This document shows, one piece after another, positions 45,234-54,205 of a stretch of DNA of 64,000 bases. A program made the translations under genes and the position numbers. The stretch lies in NCBI GenBank assembly GCA_046348365.1, contig JAXMEL010000003.1:62001-126000 (forward strand). Reading direction: 5' to 3'. The notes beneath the pieces were generated by a model. The model saw nothing but the letters and a program-made list of their open reading frames with translations, was not told where the DNA came from and did no database searches. This DNA comes from JAEUPI01 sp046348365 (GTDB taxonomy: Bacteria; Pseudomonadota; Gammaproteobacteria; Burkholderiales; Burkholderiaceae_C). The first letter of the stretch is position 1, and every line of letters begins with the position of its first letter.

Positions 45234-46079
45234 ATGAGAAGTTCCATATCTACCGTGTTCGATAACCCGAATTGCATTTCGGATTTCTTGAAGGTCTGGC
45301 TCGAAAACGACCTCCTTCCAACTACTCATCAACGGGTGTTCGATCGGTACTACTCGAGCTACAAGCGCCATTTCCCGCCCCGACTGCAGTACTACTACAG
45401 CCGACAGGTGCGCGAAGTCATGGAGCTCGTTCGCGCGCAGCCTGACCGCCGCGTACTCGAGATTGGCTGCGGCACAGGTACCGAGTCCTTGTGGATGGCC
45501 ATGAACGGGGCTTTGGTGCGGGCGATCGAACTCTCTACGGAGCGCTTCGAGGTGGCTCTAGCGCGGAAGGCAGCATTGGAGGCGCATCTGGGCCGCACGC
45601 TCGGTTGCGACTTCATGAACCAGTCGTTGCTGGACCTCGGCGACGAGGAACGGTATGACATCATCTGGATGGAGCAGGCCTTTCATCATCTCGAACCGCG
45701 CGCCCGGGTCGTTCAGAAGATCGCGTCGCTCGTCGAGCCGGGCGGATACGTCGTGATTTCGGAGGCCAACGCGCTGAATCCACTGCTGCAGGCGCAACTG
45801 CTCTGGCGCCGTGGTTTTCGCACCCAGAAGGAATACCGGGACGACGCTGGACGCATTCATCCGTACGGCGATGAGCGCGTGCTGACTGGGCACCGGCTCG
45901 GAAGGTGGTTGGCAAGCCAAGGTATCGAGACCGTCTCGATCGAACATTTCAGGGTGTTCCCAAACAATCATCGGTTCGATCACCTCCTCGACATCGAGAG
46001 ATCCTTGCCGTCTTGGGTGCTTCCTATGTTCACTCACTACAACTATGTAGGGCGAAAGATCGTGGAGCGCGCCGTCTGA
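45234..46079 (+). CDS. Class I SAM-dependent methyltransferase
   Basis: 281-residue methyltransferase with motif I VLEIGCGTGTESLWMAMNGA and post-motif IIWMEQAFHHLEPRARV. The N-terminal part (RYYSSYKRHFPPRLQYYYS) is unlike the other methyltransferases here. It probably decorates a sugar of the polysaccharide, or caps chain growth, but the target cannot be seen from sequence. It lies between two glycosyltransferase-type genes in the low-GC part. Confidence 0.75.
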   Translation: MRSSISTVFDNPNCISDFLKVWLENDLLPTTHQRVFDRYYSSYKRHFPPRLQYYYSRQVREVMELVRAQPDRRVLEIGCGTGTESLWMAMNGALVRAIELSTERFEVALARKAALEAHLGRTLGCDFMNQSLLDLGDEERYDIIWMEQAFHHLEPRARVVQKIASLVEPGGYVVISEANALNPLLQAQLLWRRGFRTQKEYRDDAGRIHPYGDERVLTGHRLGRWLASQGIETVSIEHFRVFPNNHRFDHLLDIERSLPSWVLPMFTHYNYVGRKIVERAV

Positions 46080-46115
46080 TTTCCCACGATCGAACAGTGC
46101 GCTGCACATCGGCCC

Positions 46116-47312
46116 ATGACAAGGCAATCCATCGCGGCTGACACAGGTAGGGCGGTCGCATCCCCACGAGTTGTACACATCATCGTCGGCCTGGGAATCG
46201 GAGGGGCGGAATCGATGTTGTTCAGGCTGGTTGCCTCCCCAGAAGCAACCTCGCGGGTCGAACACTGCGTGATCTCGCTGACTGATTTGGGAGAGATTGG
46301 TCGAGACCTTCGGGAAGCGGGTACCGATGTGTTGACGCTGGGCATGCGCGGCATGCGCGATATTCCGCTCGCGTTGATCCGGCTCCGCCGAGCGCTGAAG
46401 GCACTGCGGCCGGACGTGGTCCAGACGTGGATGTACCACGCCGACTTGCTTGGCGGCATCGCGGCCAAACTCGCGGGCTGCAGGCGCATCATCTGGGGCG
46501 TGCGAACGACCCACGTGGCTTACGAGGGATCCCTCCAGACGGTCTGGGTGCGTCGCATCTGCGCGGTCCTGTCGCGCTGGATCCCAGAGGCCATCGTCTG
46601 CGCAGCCGATGCGTCACTTCGGGCGCACATCGGCGCAGGCTACTGTGCCCGCAAGATGATCGTGATTCCCAACGGATTCGATGTGACGGCTCTCGCCAAC
46701 GCGGCAGCAAGACGCATGTCATCGCGCGAGAGCCTGGGTTTCCAGAGCAACGAGTTCGTAGTCGGAGGAGTAGGTCGATTCAATCCGGTGAAGGACTTCC
46801 GCACCTTCATCAGAGCGGCACGCCAGATCCAGACCGAGCTCCCAAACACGCGCTTCCTGTTGATGGGGCGCGACATGGAGCCGGCGAATCGCGAATTGTC
46901 CGACTGGATCGCTGAAGCCGGACTCGTCGACCGCTTCGTACTCTTGGGCGAGAGGCGCGACGCCCTCGATTGCATCGCCGCGATGGACGTGTACTGCCTT
47001 TCCTCGCGAAGCGAGGGGTTTCCCAATGTTCTGGGTGAAGCCATGGGAATCGGCATCCCTTGCGTCGTGACCGAAGTCGGAGATGCCGCCTTCCTGCTGG
47101 GCGATGGGGGCGTCGTTGTTCGCAGTGCCGATCCGGTAGCGCTTGCGGCTGGCGTCGTGGCGATCCTGCGGCTCGACGCGGCCGAACGAACTGCAACCGG
47201 TCGCCGCGGCCAACGTCGAATCCATTCGCTGTTCACCCTCCAGCAATCCCGCGACCGATTCGAACGCCTGTACCTCGCACCTGGCGGCGACCAAGACCGG
47301 AACCCAAGCTGA
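46116..47312 (+). CDS. Family GT4 glycosyltransferase
   Basis: 398-residue GT-B glycosyltransferase. The N-terminal domain has VVHIIVGLGIGGAESMLFRL; the C-terminal donor site has the GT4 E-x7-E pattern in SEGFPNVLGEAMGIGIPCV. The acceptor/hinge block VIPNGFDVTALANAAARRM and VGRFNPVKDF are also typical. Donor and acceptor sugars are unknown. The stop shares one base with the start of the following AsnB gene. Confidence 0.88.
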   Translation: MTRQSIAADTGRAVASPRVVHIIVGLGIGGAESMLFRLVASPEATSRVEHCVISLTDLGEIGRDLREAGTDVLTLGMRGMRDIPLALIRLRRALKALRPDVVQTWMYHADLLGGIAAKLAGCRRIIWGVRTTHVAYEGSLQTVWVRRICAVLSRWIPEAIVCAADASLRAHIGAGYCARKMIVIPNGFDVTALANAAARRMSSRESLGFQSNEFVVGGVGRFNPVKDFRTFIRAARQIQTELPNTRFLLMGRDMEPANRELSDWIAEAGLVDRFVLLGERRDALDCIAAMDVYCLSSRSEGFPNVLGEAMGIGIPCVVTEVGDAAFLLGDGGVVVRSADPVALAAGVVAILRLDAAERTATGRRGQRRIHSLFTLQQSRDRFERLYLAPGGDQDRNPS

Positions 47313-49291
47313 TGTGTGGAATCACCGGCTTCTGGAGCCCTTCTTGGGAAGGCGGTGCGCAGAACGCTGCCACCGTGCTCGAGCGGATGGCACGCACTCT
47401 CACCCCCCGTGGGCCCGACGCAATGGCGTCGTGGACAGACCCTTTGCACGGCGTCGCGCTGGCTCACCGCCGCCTGTCGGTCGTTGATCTGTCACCAGCG
47501 GGCGCCCAACCCATGGAGTCACCAAGCAGCCGCTTTGTGATCACCTTCAATGGGGAGATCTACAACCACCTGCGGCTGCGCCAGGAGTTGGACGTGTGCT
47601 GGCGCGGCACTTCGGACACGGAAACTCTCCTCGCGGGATTCGATGTGTGGGGTGTTCGCACCACCATCGAGCGTTGCATCGGTATGTTCGCCTTCGCCGT
47701 GTGGGATCGTGAACTGCGGTCGTTGACATTGGGCCGTGACCGGCTTGGCGAAAAGCCGCTCTACTACGGATGGCAGGCAGCTCGCGCGAGTGCCCCCTGT
47801 CTGATATTCGGCTCGGAGCTGAAGGCACTTCGAGTCCATCCCACCTTTGAAGGTCGCATCGACCGGGATGCCCTCAGCAGCTACATGCGATATGGCAACG
47901 TCGGCTCTGTAATGTCGATCTATGCAGGAATCCGCAAGCTGCCTCCCGCGAGCCTGCTGACGCTGTCGGCCCCGGACAGTACCGTCAGTCCGCAGTCTTA
48001 CTGGTCGGCGGCCGACGTCGTGGCCGACGCAGCGGCCCGGCGCTTCGACGGCAACGCCAGCGAGGCAGTGGAGACCGTCGAGTCCTTGCTGAAGGATGCG
48101 GTGCGGCAGCAGATGGTCGCCGATGTCCCGCTCGGAGCGTTTCTATCCGGCGGAGTGGATTCGTCACTGATCGCTGCTCTGATGCAAGTTCAATCGGATG
48201 CACCCGTGAAGACGTTCTCCATCGGCTTCAAGGAGGATGAGTTCGACGAAGCACGCCATGCCAGGGCGGTTGCGCAACACTTGGGCACCGACCATACCGA
48301 GCTGTACCTGACGGCAGATCAGGCGCTGCAACACGTCCCGGAGCTCCCCGTCATCTATGACGAACCGTTTGCCGACTCGTCGCAATTGCCGACGCTGTTG
48401 CTGTCACGCATGACGCGCAAACACGTGACAGTCGCGCTATCCGGTGATGGGGGCGACGAACTCTTCTGCGGATACAACCGCTATCGCATTACCGACGCCA
48501 CTTGGCATCGCCTGTCGTGCGTGCCGGCAGCGTGGCGGCGGGGATTGGCGAAGGCGGTGCTGCGTCTTCCCCCCGAGGCATGGGACCGCGTGGCAAGGGG
48601 CGTTGCTGGCGTCATGCCATTTGCCAGGCATTGGGCGCACATTGGTGGCAAGGTTCACAAGGGTGCACGCGTGCTCGCTAGCCGAGACATTGCCGATCTG
48701 TACCGGGGCATCGTCTCCCATTGGCACGACCCCGAATCGATAGTGATCGGGAGCAGCGACCCTGTGCTACCGAGCATCGACACGTTGCCAGGCCTCGAGA
48801 GACTGAGCAATGTCGAGCGCATGATGGCATCTGACCTCGTCGGTTATCTGATCGACGACATCCTGGTCAAGATCGATCGGGCTGCCATGTCTGCCTCCCT
48901 GGAGACGCGGGTGCCATACCTGGACCACCGTGTCGTTGAACTGGCGTGGAGACTGCCGATGCATCTGAAGTTGCGTGGCAGCGAAACGAAGTGGGTGCTT
49001 CGACAGATCCTATGGCGTTATGTGCCACGTACCCTGATCGAGCGGCCGAAGGCCGGTTTCGCGGTGCCTATCGGCCAGTGGCTACGCGGTCCCCTCCGAG
49101 AATGGGCCGAAGACCTGTTGTCAGAATCGACGCTCGAGAAGCATGGCTATCTGCGCGCCGCTCCAATTCGCGAGCGCTGGGCGGATCACCTGAGTGGACG
49201 ACAGAATTGCGAGAGCGCCTTATGGGCCGTGCTCATGTTTCAGACATGGCTCCAGAGCGTGCAGCCGACCGCAGTCGCCGGTACGACATGA
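47312..49291 (+). CDS. asnB: Glutamine-hydrolysing asparagine synthase-type amidotransferase
   Basis: 659-residue AsnB-like protein. Cys2 directly after the start Met is the glutaminase nucleophile (MCGITGFW), with TFNGEIYNHLRLRQEL and GRDRLGEKPLYYG in the same domain. The synthetase domain has the PP-loop FLSGGVDSSLIAALM and SGDGGDELFCGYNRY. AsnB-like proteins in O-antigen clusters, such as WbpS of Pseudomonas, amidate sugar uronates rather than aspartate. That would fit a uronate unit made by the wbpEDB-like genes in this locus, so I infer such a role. The start codon overlaps the upstream gene (TGATG). Confidence 0.9.
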   Translation: MCGITGFWSPSWEGGAQNAATVLERMARTLTPRGPDAMASWTDPLHGVALAHRRLSVVDLSPAGAQPMESPSSRFVITFNGEIYNHLRLRQELDVCWRGTSDTETLLAGFDVWGVRTTIERCIGMFAFAVWDRELRSLTLGRDRLGEKPLYYGWQAARASAPCLIFGSELKALRVHPTFEGRIDRDALSSYMRYGNVGSVMSIYAGIRKLPPASLLTLSAPDSTVSPQSYWSAADVVADAAARRFDGNASEAVETVESLLKDAVRQQMVADVPLGAFLSGGVDSSLIAALMQVQSDAPVKTFSIGFKEDEFDEARHARAVAQHLGTDHTELYLTADQALQHVPELPVIYDEPFADSSQLPTLLLSRMTRKHVTVALSGDGGDELFCGYNRYRITDATWHRLSCVPAAWRRGLAKAVLRLPPEAWDRVARGVAGVMPFARHWAHIGGKVHKGARVLASRDIADLYRGIVSHWHDPESIVIGSSDPVLPSIDTLPGLERLSNVERMMASDLVGYLIDDILVKIDRAAMSASLETRVPYLDHRVVELAWRLPMHLKLRGSETKWVLRQILWRYVPRTLIERPKAGFAVPIGQWLRGPLREWAEDLLSESTLEKHGYLRAAPIRERWADHLSGRQNCESALWAVLMFQTWLQSVQPTAVAGTT

Positions 49292-50445
49292 CCCCCCGCA
49301 TCCTGTTCGTCGTCAACACTGCGGCGTTCTTCGTGTCCCATCGCCTCCCGCTTGCACTCGAGGCCCGATCCCTCGGTTACGACGTGGCGCTTTGTACGGG
49401 TCAGGCCGGCAGCGCGACCCTGGAGCAGATCGCGGTCGAAGAGCTTGCCAAGCAGGGCATTAGGCATTGGCGAGTTGCGTTCGGTGCGAGCGGCATCAAC
49501 CCCTTGGTCGAGCTTGTCGCCATTGGCCAGATGGTTCGGCAGATGTTGAGATTTCGGCCAACACTGGTGCATTGCGCTTCGCCGAAGGGCGTGCTGTACG
49601 GAGGCATCGCTGCAAGGTTGGTAGGCGTTCCAGCGCTCGTGCTTGCGGTCACTGGTATGGGATACGCTGCCACTGCAGGCGCTGTATCGACATCGCGGCA
49701 CATCGCGGCCTGGGCTACGCGCGCCCTCTCGCGTTTGGCCTACGGGCACCGCTGCAAGCGCGTCGTCGTTCAGAACCGCGATGATGCCGAAATGATCCTG
49801 GCCGCCGGCTTGGCAGAGCCAGCCGAGATGCGGCTCATTCCGGGCTCGGGTGTTGATCTCGCGCTCTTTGCCAACGATCCCGCGGCGCCTAGGGACGCTC
49901 TCGTCGTGTTGCCCGCGCGGATGCTCGCCGACAAGGGTGTGTTCGAGTTCGTGGCAGCCGCACGCATGCTGCGTCAGCAAGGGTGCACGTGGCGGTTTCT
50001 GTTGGCGGGAACGGCCGACTATGCCAATCCCAGCGCGATTTCAACGGAACGCATTCGCACCTGGATCAGTGAGGGCATCGTCGAGTGGTCGGGGCATGTG
50101 CACGACATGCCCGCGCTCCTCGCCCGCGCCGCCATTGTCTGTCTTCCATCCTACAGGGAGGGCATGCCCAAAGCCCTGCTCGAAGCGGCTGCCGCCGGAT
50201 GCGCGATCGTCACAACCGACGTGATCGGATGCCGCGAAGCCATCGTGGCCGGCACGACCGGAGATCTCGTTCCTGCCAAGGATGCGAGCGCACTAGCTAG
50301 CGCGCTGGGCGCCCTGATCGGCGACCCACACAGAAGAGCCCGCTATGGCGCGGCTGGCCGCAAGCTCGCCATCGAGAAATTCGGCGTCGAGTCAGTGGTC
50401 CGCGACACAGTGGGAATCTACAGCGAGGTCATCTCACGCTGCTGA
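49288..50445 (+). CDS. Family GT4 glycosyltransferase, last gene of plus-strand block
   Basis: 385-residue GT-B enzyme. The N-terminal half has ILFVVNTAAFFVSHRLPLAL and LVHCASPKGVLYGGIAARL, similar to glycosyltransferases acting on GlcNAc- or bacillosamine-type lipids (PglA/WbpL-associated type). The donor site is LPSYREGMPKALLEAAAAG. The ATG overlaps the asnB stop by 4 bp. The block ends here, 59 bases from the convergent block with no obvious terminator. Confidence 0.85.
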   Translation: MTPRILFVVNTAAFFVSHRLPLALEARSLGYDVALCTGQAGSATLEQIAVEELAKQGIRHWRVAFGASGINPLVELVAIGQMVRQMLRFRPTLVHCASPKGVLYGGIAARLVGVPALVLAVTGMGYAATAGAVSTSRHIAAWATRALSRLAYGHRCKRVVVQNRDDAEMILAAGLAEPAEMRLIPGSGVDLALFANDPAAPRDALVVLPARMLADKGVFEFVAAARMLRQQGCTWRFLLAGTADYANPSAISTERIRTWISEGIVEWSGHVHDMPALLARAAIVCLPSYREGMPKALLEAAAAGCAIVTTDVIGCREAIVAGTTGDLVPAKDASALASALGALIGDPHRRARYGAAGRKLAIEKFGVESVVRDTVGIYSEVISRC

Positions 50446-50504
50446 TGACAAGCGCCAGGAACGTCGGGCACGCGTGTGCAGCCTGCCGTCGCCATTCGAC
50501 AAGA

Positions 50505-52433
50505 TCAACGGCGCACCGGCATATGCGAGTCGTCGGACCACTCGCGTTCGGTCAGTGCGTACTCGGGTACCGCATGCCGCAGCCGCGAGCGCACCTCGCT
50601 GTGCAGGGCGTCACTCGGCGTAGTGCAGATCCAATGCAATAGCAGCTCGATCGCCTCCTGCTTGCCGTTTAGCCGTGCGAACCTGAGCTGCCGAATCATC
50701 GTCGACCCTGACGTATCTGCATCGGCGAGCAGTTCTTCGTACAGTTTCTCCCCTGGCCTTAGCCCCGCGAACTCGATCGCGATCTCCTCTGCCCCGTGAC
50801 CCGAGAGGAGGATCAATTGCCGCGCCAGCTCCACGATCTTCACCGGCTCGCCCATGTCGAGCACCAGCACCTGCCCGCTCTCGCCGATCGCCGCCGCCTG
50901 CAGCACCAGCCGCGCCGCCTCCGGGATCGTCATGAAGTAGCGAATGATCTCCGGGTGCGTCACCGTCACCGGGCCGCCCTTGGCGATCTGCTCCTTGAAC
51001 TTGGGGATCACGCTGCCGCTGGAGCCGAGCACATTGCCGAAACGCACGGCCATGAAGCGCGTCGCACCGTGCTCCTTCGCCATCGCCGACACCACCATCT
51101 CCGCCGCCCGCTTGGTGGCACCCATCACGCTGGTCGGGTTCACCGCCTTGTCGGTGCTGATCAGCACGAAACGCTCGACGCCGCTTTCGGCCGCGGCGAG
51201 CGCCGCGTGGTAGGTGCCCAGCGTGTTGTTGCGCAGTGCCGCGAAGGCGTTGTCTTCTTCCATCAGCGGCACGTGCTTGTACGCCGCGGCGTGGAACACC
51301 ACCTGCGGTTTCCACTTGCCGAAAGTGGCGCGCAGATGGTCCAGGTCCTTCACGTCGCCGATGAGCTTCACGAGCTGCAGCCCCGGAAAGCGCTCGCCCA
51401 GATCCTGCTCGATCGTGTACAGGTTGAATTCGCTCAGCTCGTAGAGCACGAGGCGCGCAGGCTGGTAGTGCGCCACCTGCCGGCACAGCTCGCTGCCGAT
51501 GCTGCCGCCGGCGCCGGTGATCAGCACCGTCTTGCCGCGCAGCGTCTCGCCGATGCCGGCCTCGTCGAGCTGCACCGGCTCGCGGCCCAGCAGGTCCTCG
51601 GGCTCGATCTCGCGCAGGCGGTCGACGCGCTGGTTGCCGTCGCGCAGCTCGTCGGCCGAGGGCACCGTCACCACGGGCAGGCCGGTGCCTGCGGCCAGCT
51701 CGAGGATCTCCTTGCGGCGCGCACCGCGGGTCGATGGAATGGCCAGGATCAGGTGCGTGGCCGCGCCCAGCAGCTGCCGATCGCGCAGCGCGCTGATCGG
51801 CCCCAGCACGGGCACGCCCGCGATGCGGGCATGCAGCTTGTGCGGGTCGTCGTCGAGCAAGCCGAGCACGATCCAGCCCTGCCGGTGGATGCCCGCCACC
51901 AGCAGCCGTGCGGCCTCGCCGGCGCCGATCACGACGGCGCGGCGGATCTCGGCATCGCTGCCGGTGATGCGCGAACGCGCATGCTCGTACAGCATGCGGT
52001 ACGACATGCGCACCAGCGCCAGCGTCATCAAGCTGACCACGGGGTGCAGCGCCAGCACCGCGCGCGGCACCTGCCTGAGCTGCAGCAGCATCACCCCGAT
52101 GGCGCCGAGTGCACCTGCGGCCGCGCAGGCCAGCGCAATGCGCCGCACCTCGCCGAACCCCGAGAAGCGCCACATGCCGCGCGGCACCTGCAGCAGCGAG
52201 AACATCACTGCGTAGACCGCCACGATGCACAGCATCACCCACGCGTCGTAGGCGGGCCTGGCGCTGATCCAGCGCTCGAAGCCCAGGCGGAACAGGTAGG
52301 TGGCATTCCAGGCCACGGCCACCAGCGCCGCATCGATCAGCAGCGACAGCGGCTCGCGGTGCGGCCTCACGCGCGCCAGGAAGTGATCCAGCCGGTGCCA
52401 GACGGTGGGCAGCGCGCCGCCGTTGGTTGCCAT
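50505..52433 (-). CDS. Membrane UDP-GlcNAc 4,6-dehydratase, WbpM/PglF-like
   Basis: 642-residue protein with four N-terminal membrane helices and a first Rossmann domain (VVIGAGEAARLLVAGIH), then the catalytic short-chain dehydrogenase domain (VLITGAGGSIGSELCRQV). The usual catalytic Tyr is Met in TDKAVNPTSVMGATKRAAE, as in WbpM, FlmA and PglF, enzymes that dehydrate UDP-GlcNAc at C4-C6. It ends the minus-strand block. With the aminotransferase and the PglC-like transferase next door it suggests a UDP-bacillosamine-type sugar. Confidence 0.9.
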   Translation of the reverse strand: MATNGGALPTVWHRLDHFLARVRPHREPLSLLIDAALVAVAWNATYLFRLGFERWISARPAYDAWVMLCIVAVYAVMFSLLQVPRGMWRFSGFGEVRRIALACAAAGALGAIGVMLLQLRQVPRAVLALHPVVSLMTLALVRMSYRMLYEHARSRITGSDAEIRRAVVIGAGEAARLLVAGIHRQGWIVLGLLDDDPHKLHARIAGVPVLGPISALRDRQLLGAATHLILAIPSTRGARRKEILELAAGTGLPVVTVPSADELRDGNQRVDRLREIEPEDLLGREPVQLDEAGIGETLRGKTVLITGAGGSIGSELCRQVAHYQPARLVLYELSEFNLYTIEQDLGERFPGLQLVKLIGDVKDLDHLRATFGKWKPQVVFHAAAYKHVPLMEEDNAFAALRNNTLGTYHAALAAAESGVERFVLISTDKAVNPTSVMGATKRAAEMVVSAMAKEHGATRFMAVRFGNVLGSSGSVIPKFKEQIAKGGPVTVTHPEIIRYFMTIPEAARLVLQAAAIGESGQVLVLDMGEPVKIVELARQLILLSGHGAEEIAIEFAGLRPGEKLYEELLADADTSGSTMIRQLRFARLNGKQEAIELLLHWICTTPSDALHSEVRSRLRHAVPEYALTEREWSDDSHMPVRR

Positions 52434-52438
52434 CGCCG

Positions 52439-53035
52439 CTACCTCGCCAGCAGCACGCGCAGCGTGCGGCCCAGCACCATCACGTCGGAGGCCAGCGTGG
52501 CACGCCGCGCGTACTCGCACTGCCGCTGCAGCTTGAGCGGGAGGATCTGCTGCACGTACACCTGTTCCGGATCTGCCGCACCGACCATTGCAGCGGCTTC
52601 GTCGAGAAACTCGAGCGACGCCGGATCCGTGATGCCGGGTCGCACGGCGAGCACCTGGTCGCGCAGGGCCGGCGGATAGAGCGCTACGTACTTCGGCAAC
52701 TCGGGCCGCGGGCCCACCAGGCTCATGTGCCCGAGCAGCACGTCGATCAACTGCGGTAGTTCGTCGACCCGATGGCGGCGCAGCCATCGCCCGGCTCGTG
52801 TGACGCGTGCATCGTGCTGTGCGGTGAGGCCGGGGCCGATGGCCACGGCGTTGGCGTGCATCGTGCGCAGCTTGTGGATACGGAACAGCCTGCCGCCCCG
52901 CCCCACCCGCTCCTGGCGAAACAGGGCGGGCCCGGGCGAATCGAGCTTTACCCACAGCGCCGCCAGTGCGATCAGCGGCCCCAGCAAGGCCAACACCGCA
53001 GCGGCCACGATCACGTCGAACACGCGCTTGGGCAT
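52439..53035 (-). CDS. Initiating sugar transferase, PglC/WcaJ family
   Basis: 198-residue monotopic phosphoglycosyltransferase. The N-terminal reentrant hydrophobic stretch (VIVAAAVLALLGPLIALAAL) is followed by PGPALFRQERVGRGG, FRIHKLRTM, VDELPQL and GHMSLVGPRPELP. Size and motifs fit the short PglC-like enzymes that attach sugar-1-phosphate to undecaprenyl phosphate. It is the second initiating transferase in this window, after the WecA/MraY-type protein. The gene lies 5 bases upstream of the dehydratase gene. Confidence 0.92.
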   Translation of the reverse strand: MPKRVFDVIVAAAVLALLGPLIALAALWVKLDSPGPALFRQERVGRGGRLFRIHKLRTMHANAVAIGPGLTAQHDARVTRAGRWLRRHRVDELPQLIDVLLGHMSLVGPRPELPKYVALYPPALRDQVLAVRPGITDPASLEFLDEAAAMVGAADPEQVYVQQILPLKLQRQCEYARRATLASDVMVLGRTLRVLLAR

Positions 53036-53041
53036 CCGCCG

Positions 53042-54205
53042 TCACGCACCGAGCGTGGCCTTCACGGCAGTCGCCACGCGCGCCGTGTCGGCATCGCTCA
53101 TACGCGTGTAGATCGGCAGGCTCAGCATCCGCTCGTAGGCGTGCTGGCTGTGCGGGAACATGCCTTCGCTCAGGCCGTAGCGCTCGCGCCAGTACGGGTG
53201 CTGGTGCAGCGGTATGTAGTGCACGCTGCAGCCGATGCCACGCGCGTAGAGTTGCTCGATGAAGCGATCGCGCGCCACGCCCACGCCGTCGGCGAGGCGG
53301 ATCGCATACAGATGCCACGCGTGCTGCTCGCCGGCCGGCGGCCCGGGCGGCAGCGCGAGCGGCAGCGACGCCAGCGCCTCGGTGTAGCGCTGCGCGATCT
53401 CGGCGCGCCGCTGCGCGAACGCCCGCGCCTTCTTCAGTTGCTGCAACCCGATCGCCGCCGCGATGTCGGTCAGGTTGTACTTGAACCCCGGCGCCACGAT
53501 CTCGTAATACCAGCTCGGCGCCTTCGACGTGAAGCGGTCGAACGCGTCGCGGCTGATTCCGTGCAGCCGCATCACCCGCGCGCGCCGGGCCAGCGCGTCG
53601 CTGCGCGTCACCAGCATGCCGCCCTCGCCGGTGGTGATGGTCTTGTTGGCGTAGAAGCTGAACACGGTGGCGTCGCTCTCGAGCGTGCCGACGAGCCGCC
53701 CGCCGCTGGTGGCCGGCAGCGCATGGGCCGCGTCTTCCACCACCTTCAGGCCATGGCGCCGGGCGATGGCCAGGATCGCCGGCATGTCTGCCGCAAGACC
53801 ACCGTAGTGCACCGGGATGATGGCCTTCGTGCGCGGCGTGATCGCGGCCTCGACGAGGCGCGCATCGATGTTCAGCGTCGCCGGGTCGATGTCCACCAGC
53901 CGCACGTCGGCGCCGAGGTAGCGCACCACCTCGGCGGTGGCGGTGAAGGTGTGCGTGGTGGTGATGACCTCGTCGCCCGGCGCTATGCCCAGCGCCTCGA
54001 GCGCGAGGTGCAGCCCGGCGGTGGCCGAGTTCACCGCGATGCAGTGCAGCGTCTCGTCGCCGAGGAACGCGGCAAACTCAGTCTCGAAGCGCTTGGCCTT
54101 CGGGCCCGTGGTGAGCCAGCCCGAGCGCAGCGTGTCCACCACCTCGGCGATCTCTTCGTCGCCGATGTCGGGCAGCGCGAACGGCAGGAACGGCGCCGTG
54201 CTCAT
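53042..54205 (-). CDS. DegT/DnrJ/EryC1-type sugar aminotransferase, PglE/WecE-like
   Basis: 387-residue PLP enzyme. The Schiff-base lysine is Lys188 in VFSFYANKTITTGEGG. The usual AVNSATAGLHLALEALG and KVVEDAAHALPA are present. Next to a WbpM/PglF-like dehydratase it probably makes UDP-4-amino-4,6-dideoxy-GlcNAc (QuiNAc4N). A PglD-type acetyltransferase is not found beside it; the nearest acetyltransferase is the WbpD-like one 6 kb away. Its ATG overlaps the upstream methyltransferase stop by 4 bp. Confidence 0.88.
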   Translation of the reverse strand: MSTAPFLPFALPDIGDEEIAEVVDTLRSGWLTTGPKAKRFETEFAAFLGDETLHCIAVNSATAGLHLALEALGIAPGDEVITTTHTFTATAEVVRYLGADVRLVDIDPATLNIDARLVEAAITPRTKAIIPVHYGGLAADMPAILAIARRHGLKVVEDAAHALPATSGGRLVGTLESDATVFSFYANKTITTGEGGMLVTRSDALARRARVMRLHGISRDAFDRFTSKAPSWYYEIVAPGFKYNLTDIAAAIGLQQLKKARAFAQRRAEIAQRYTEALASLPLALPPGPPAGEQHAWHLYAIRLADGVGVARDRFIEQLYARGIGCSVHYIPLHQHPYWRERYGLSEGMFPHSQHAYERMLSLPIYTRMSDADTARVATAVKATLGA

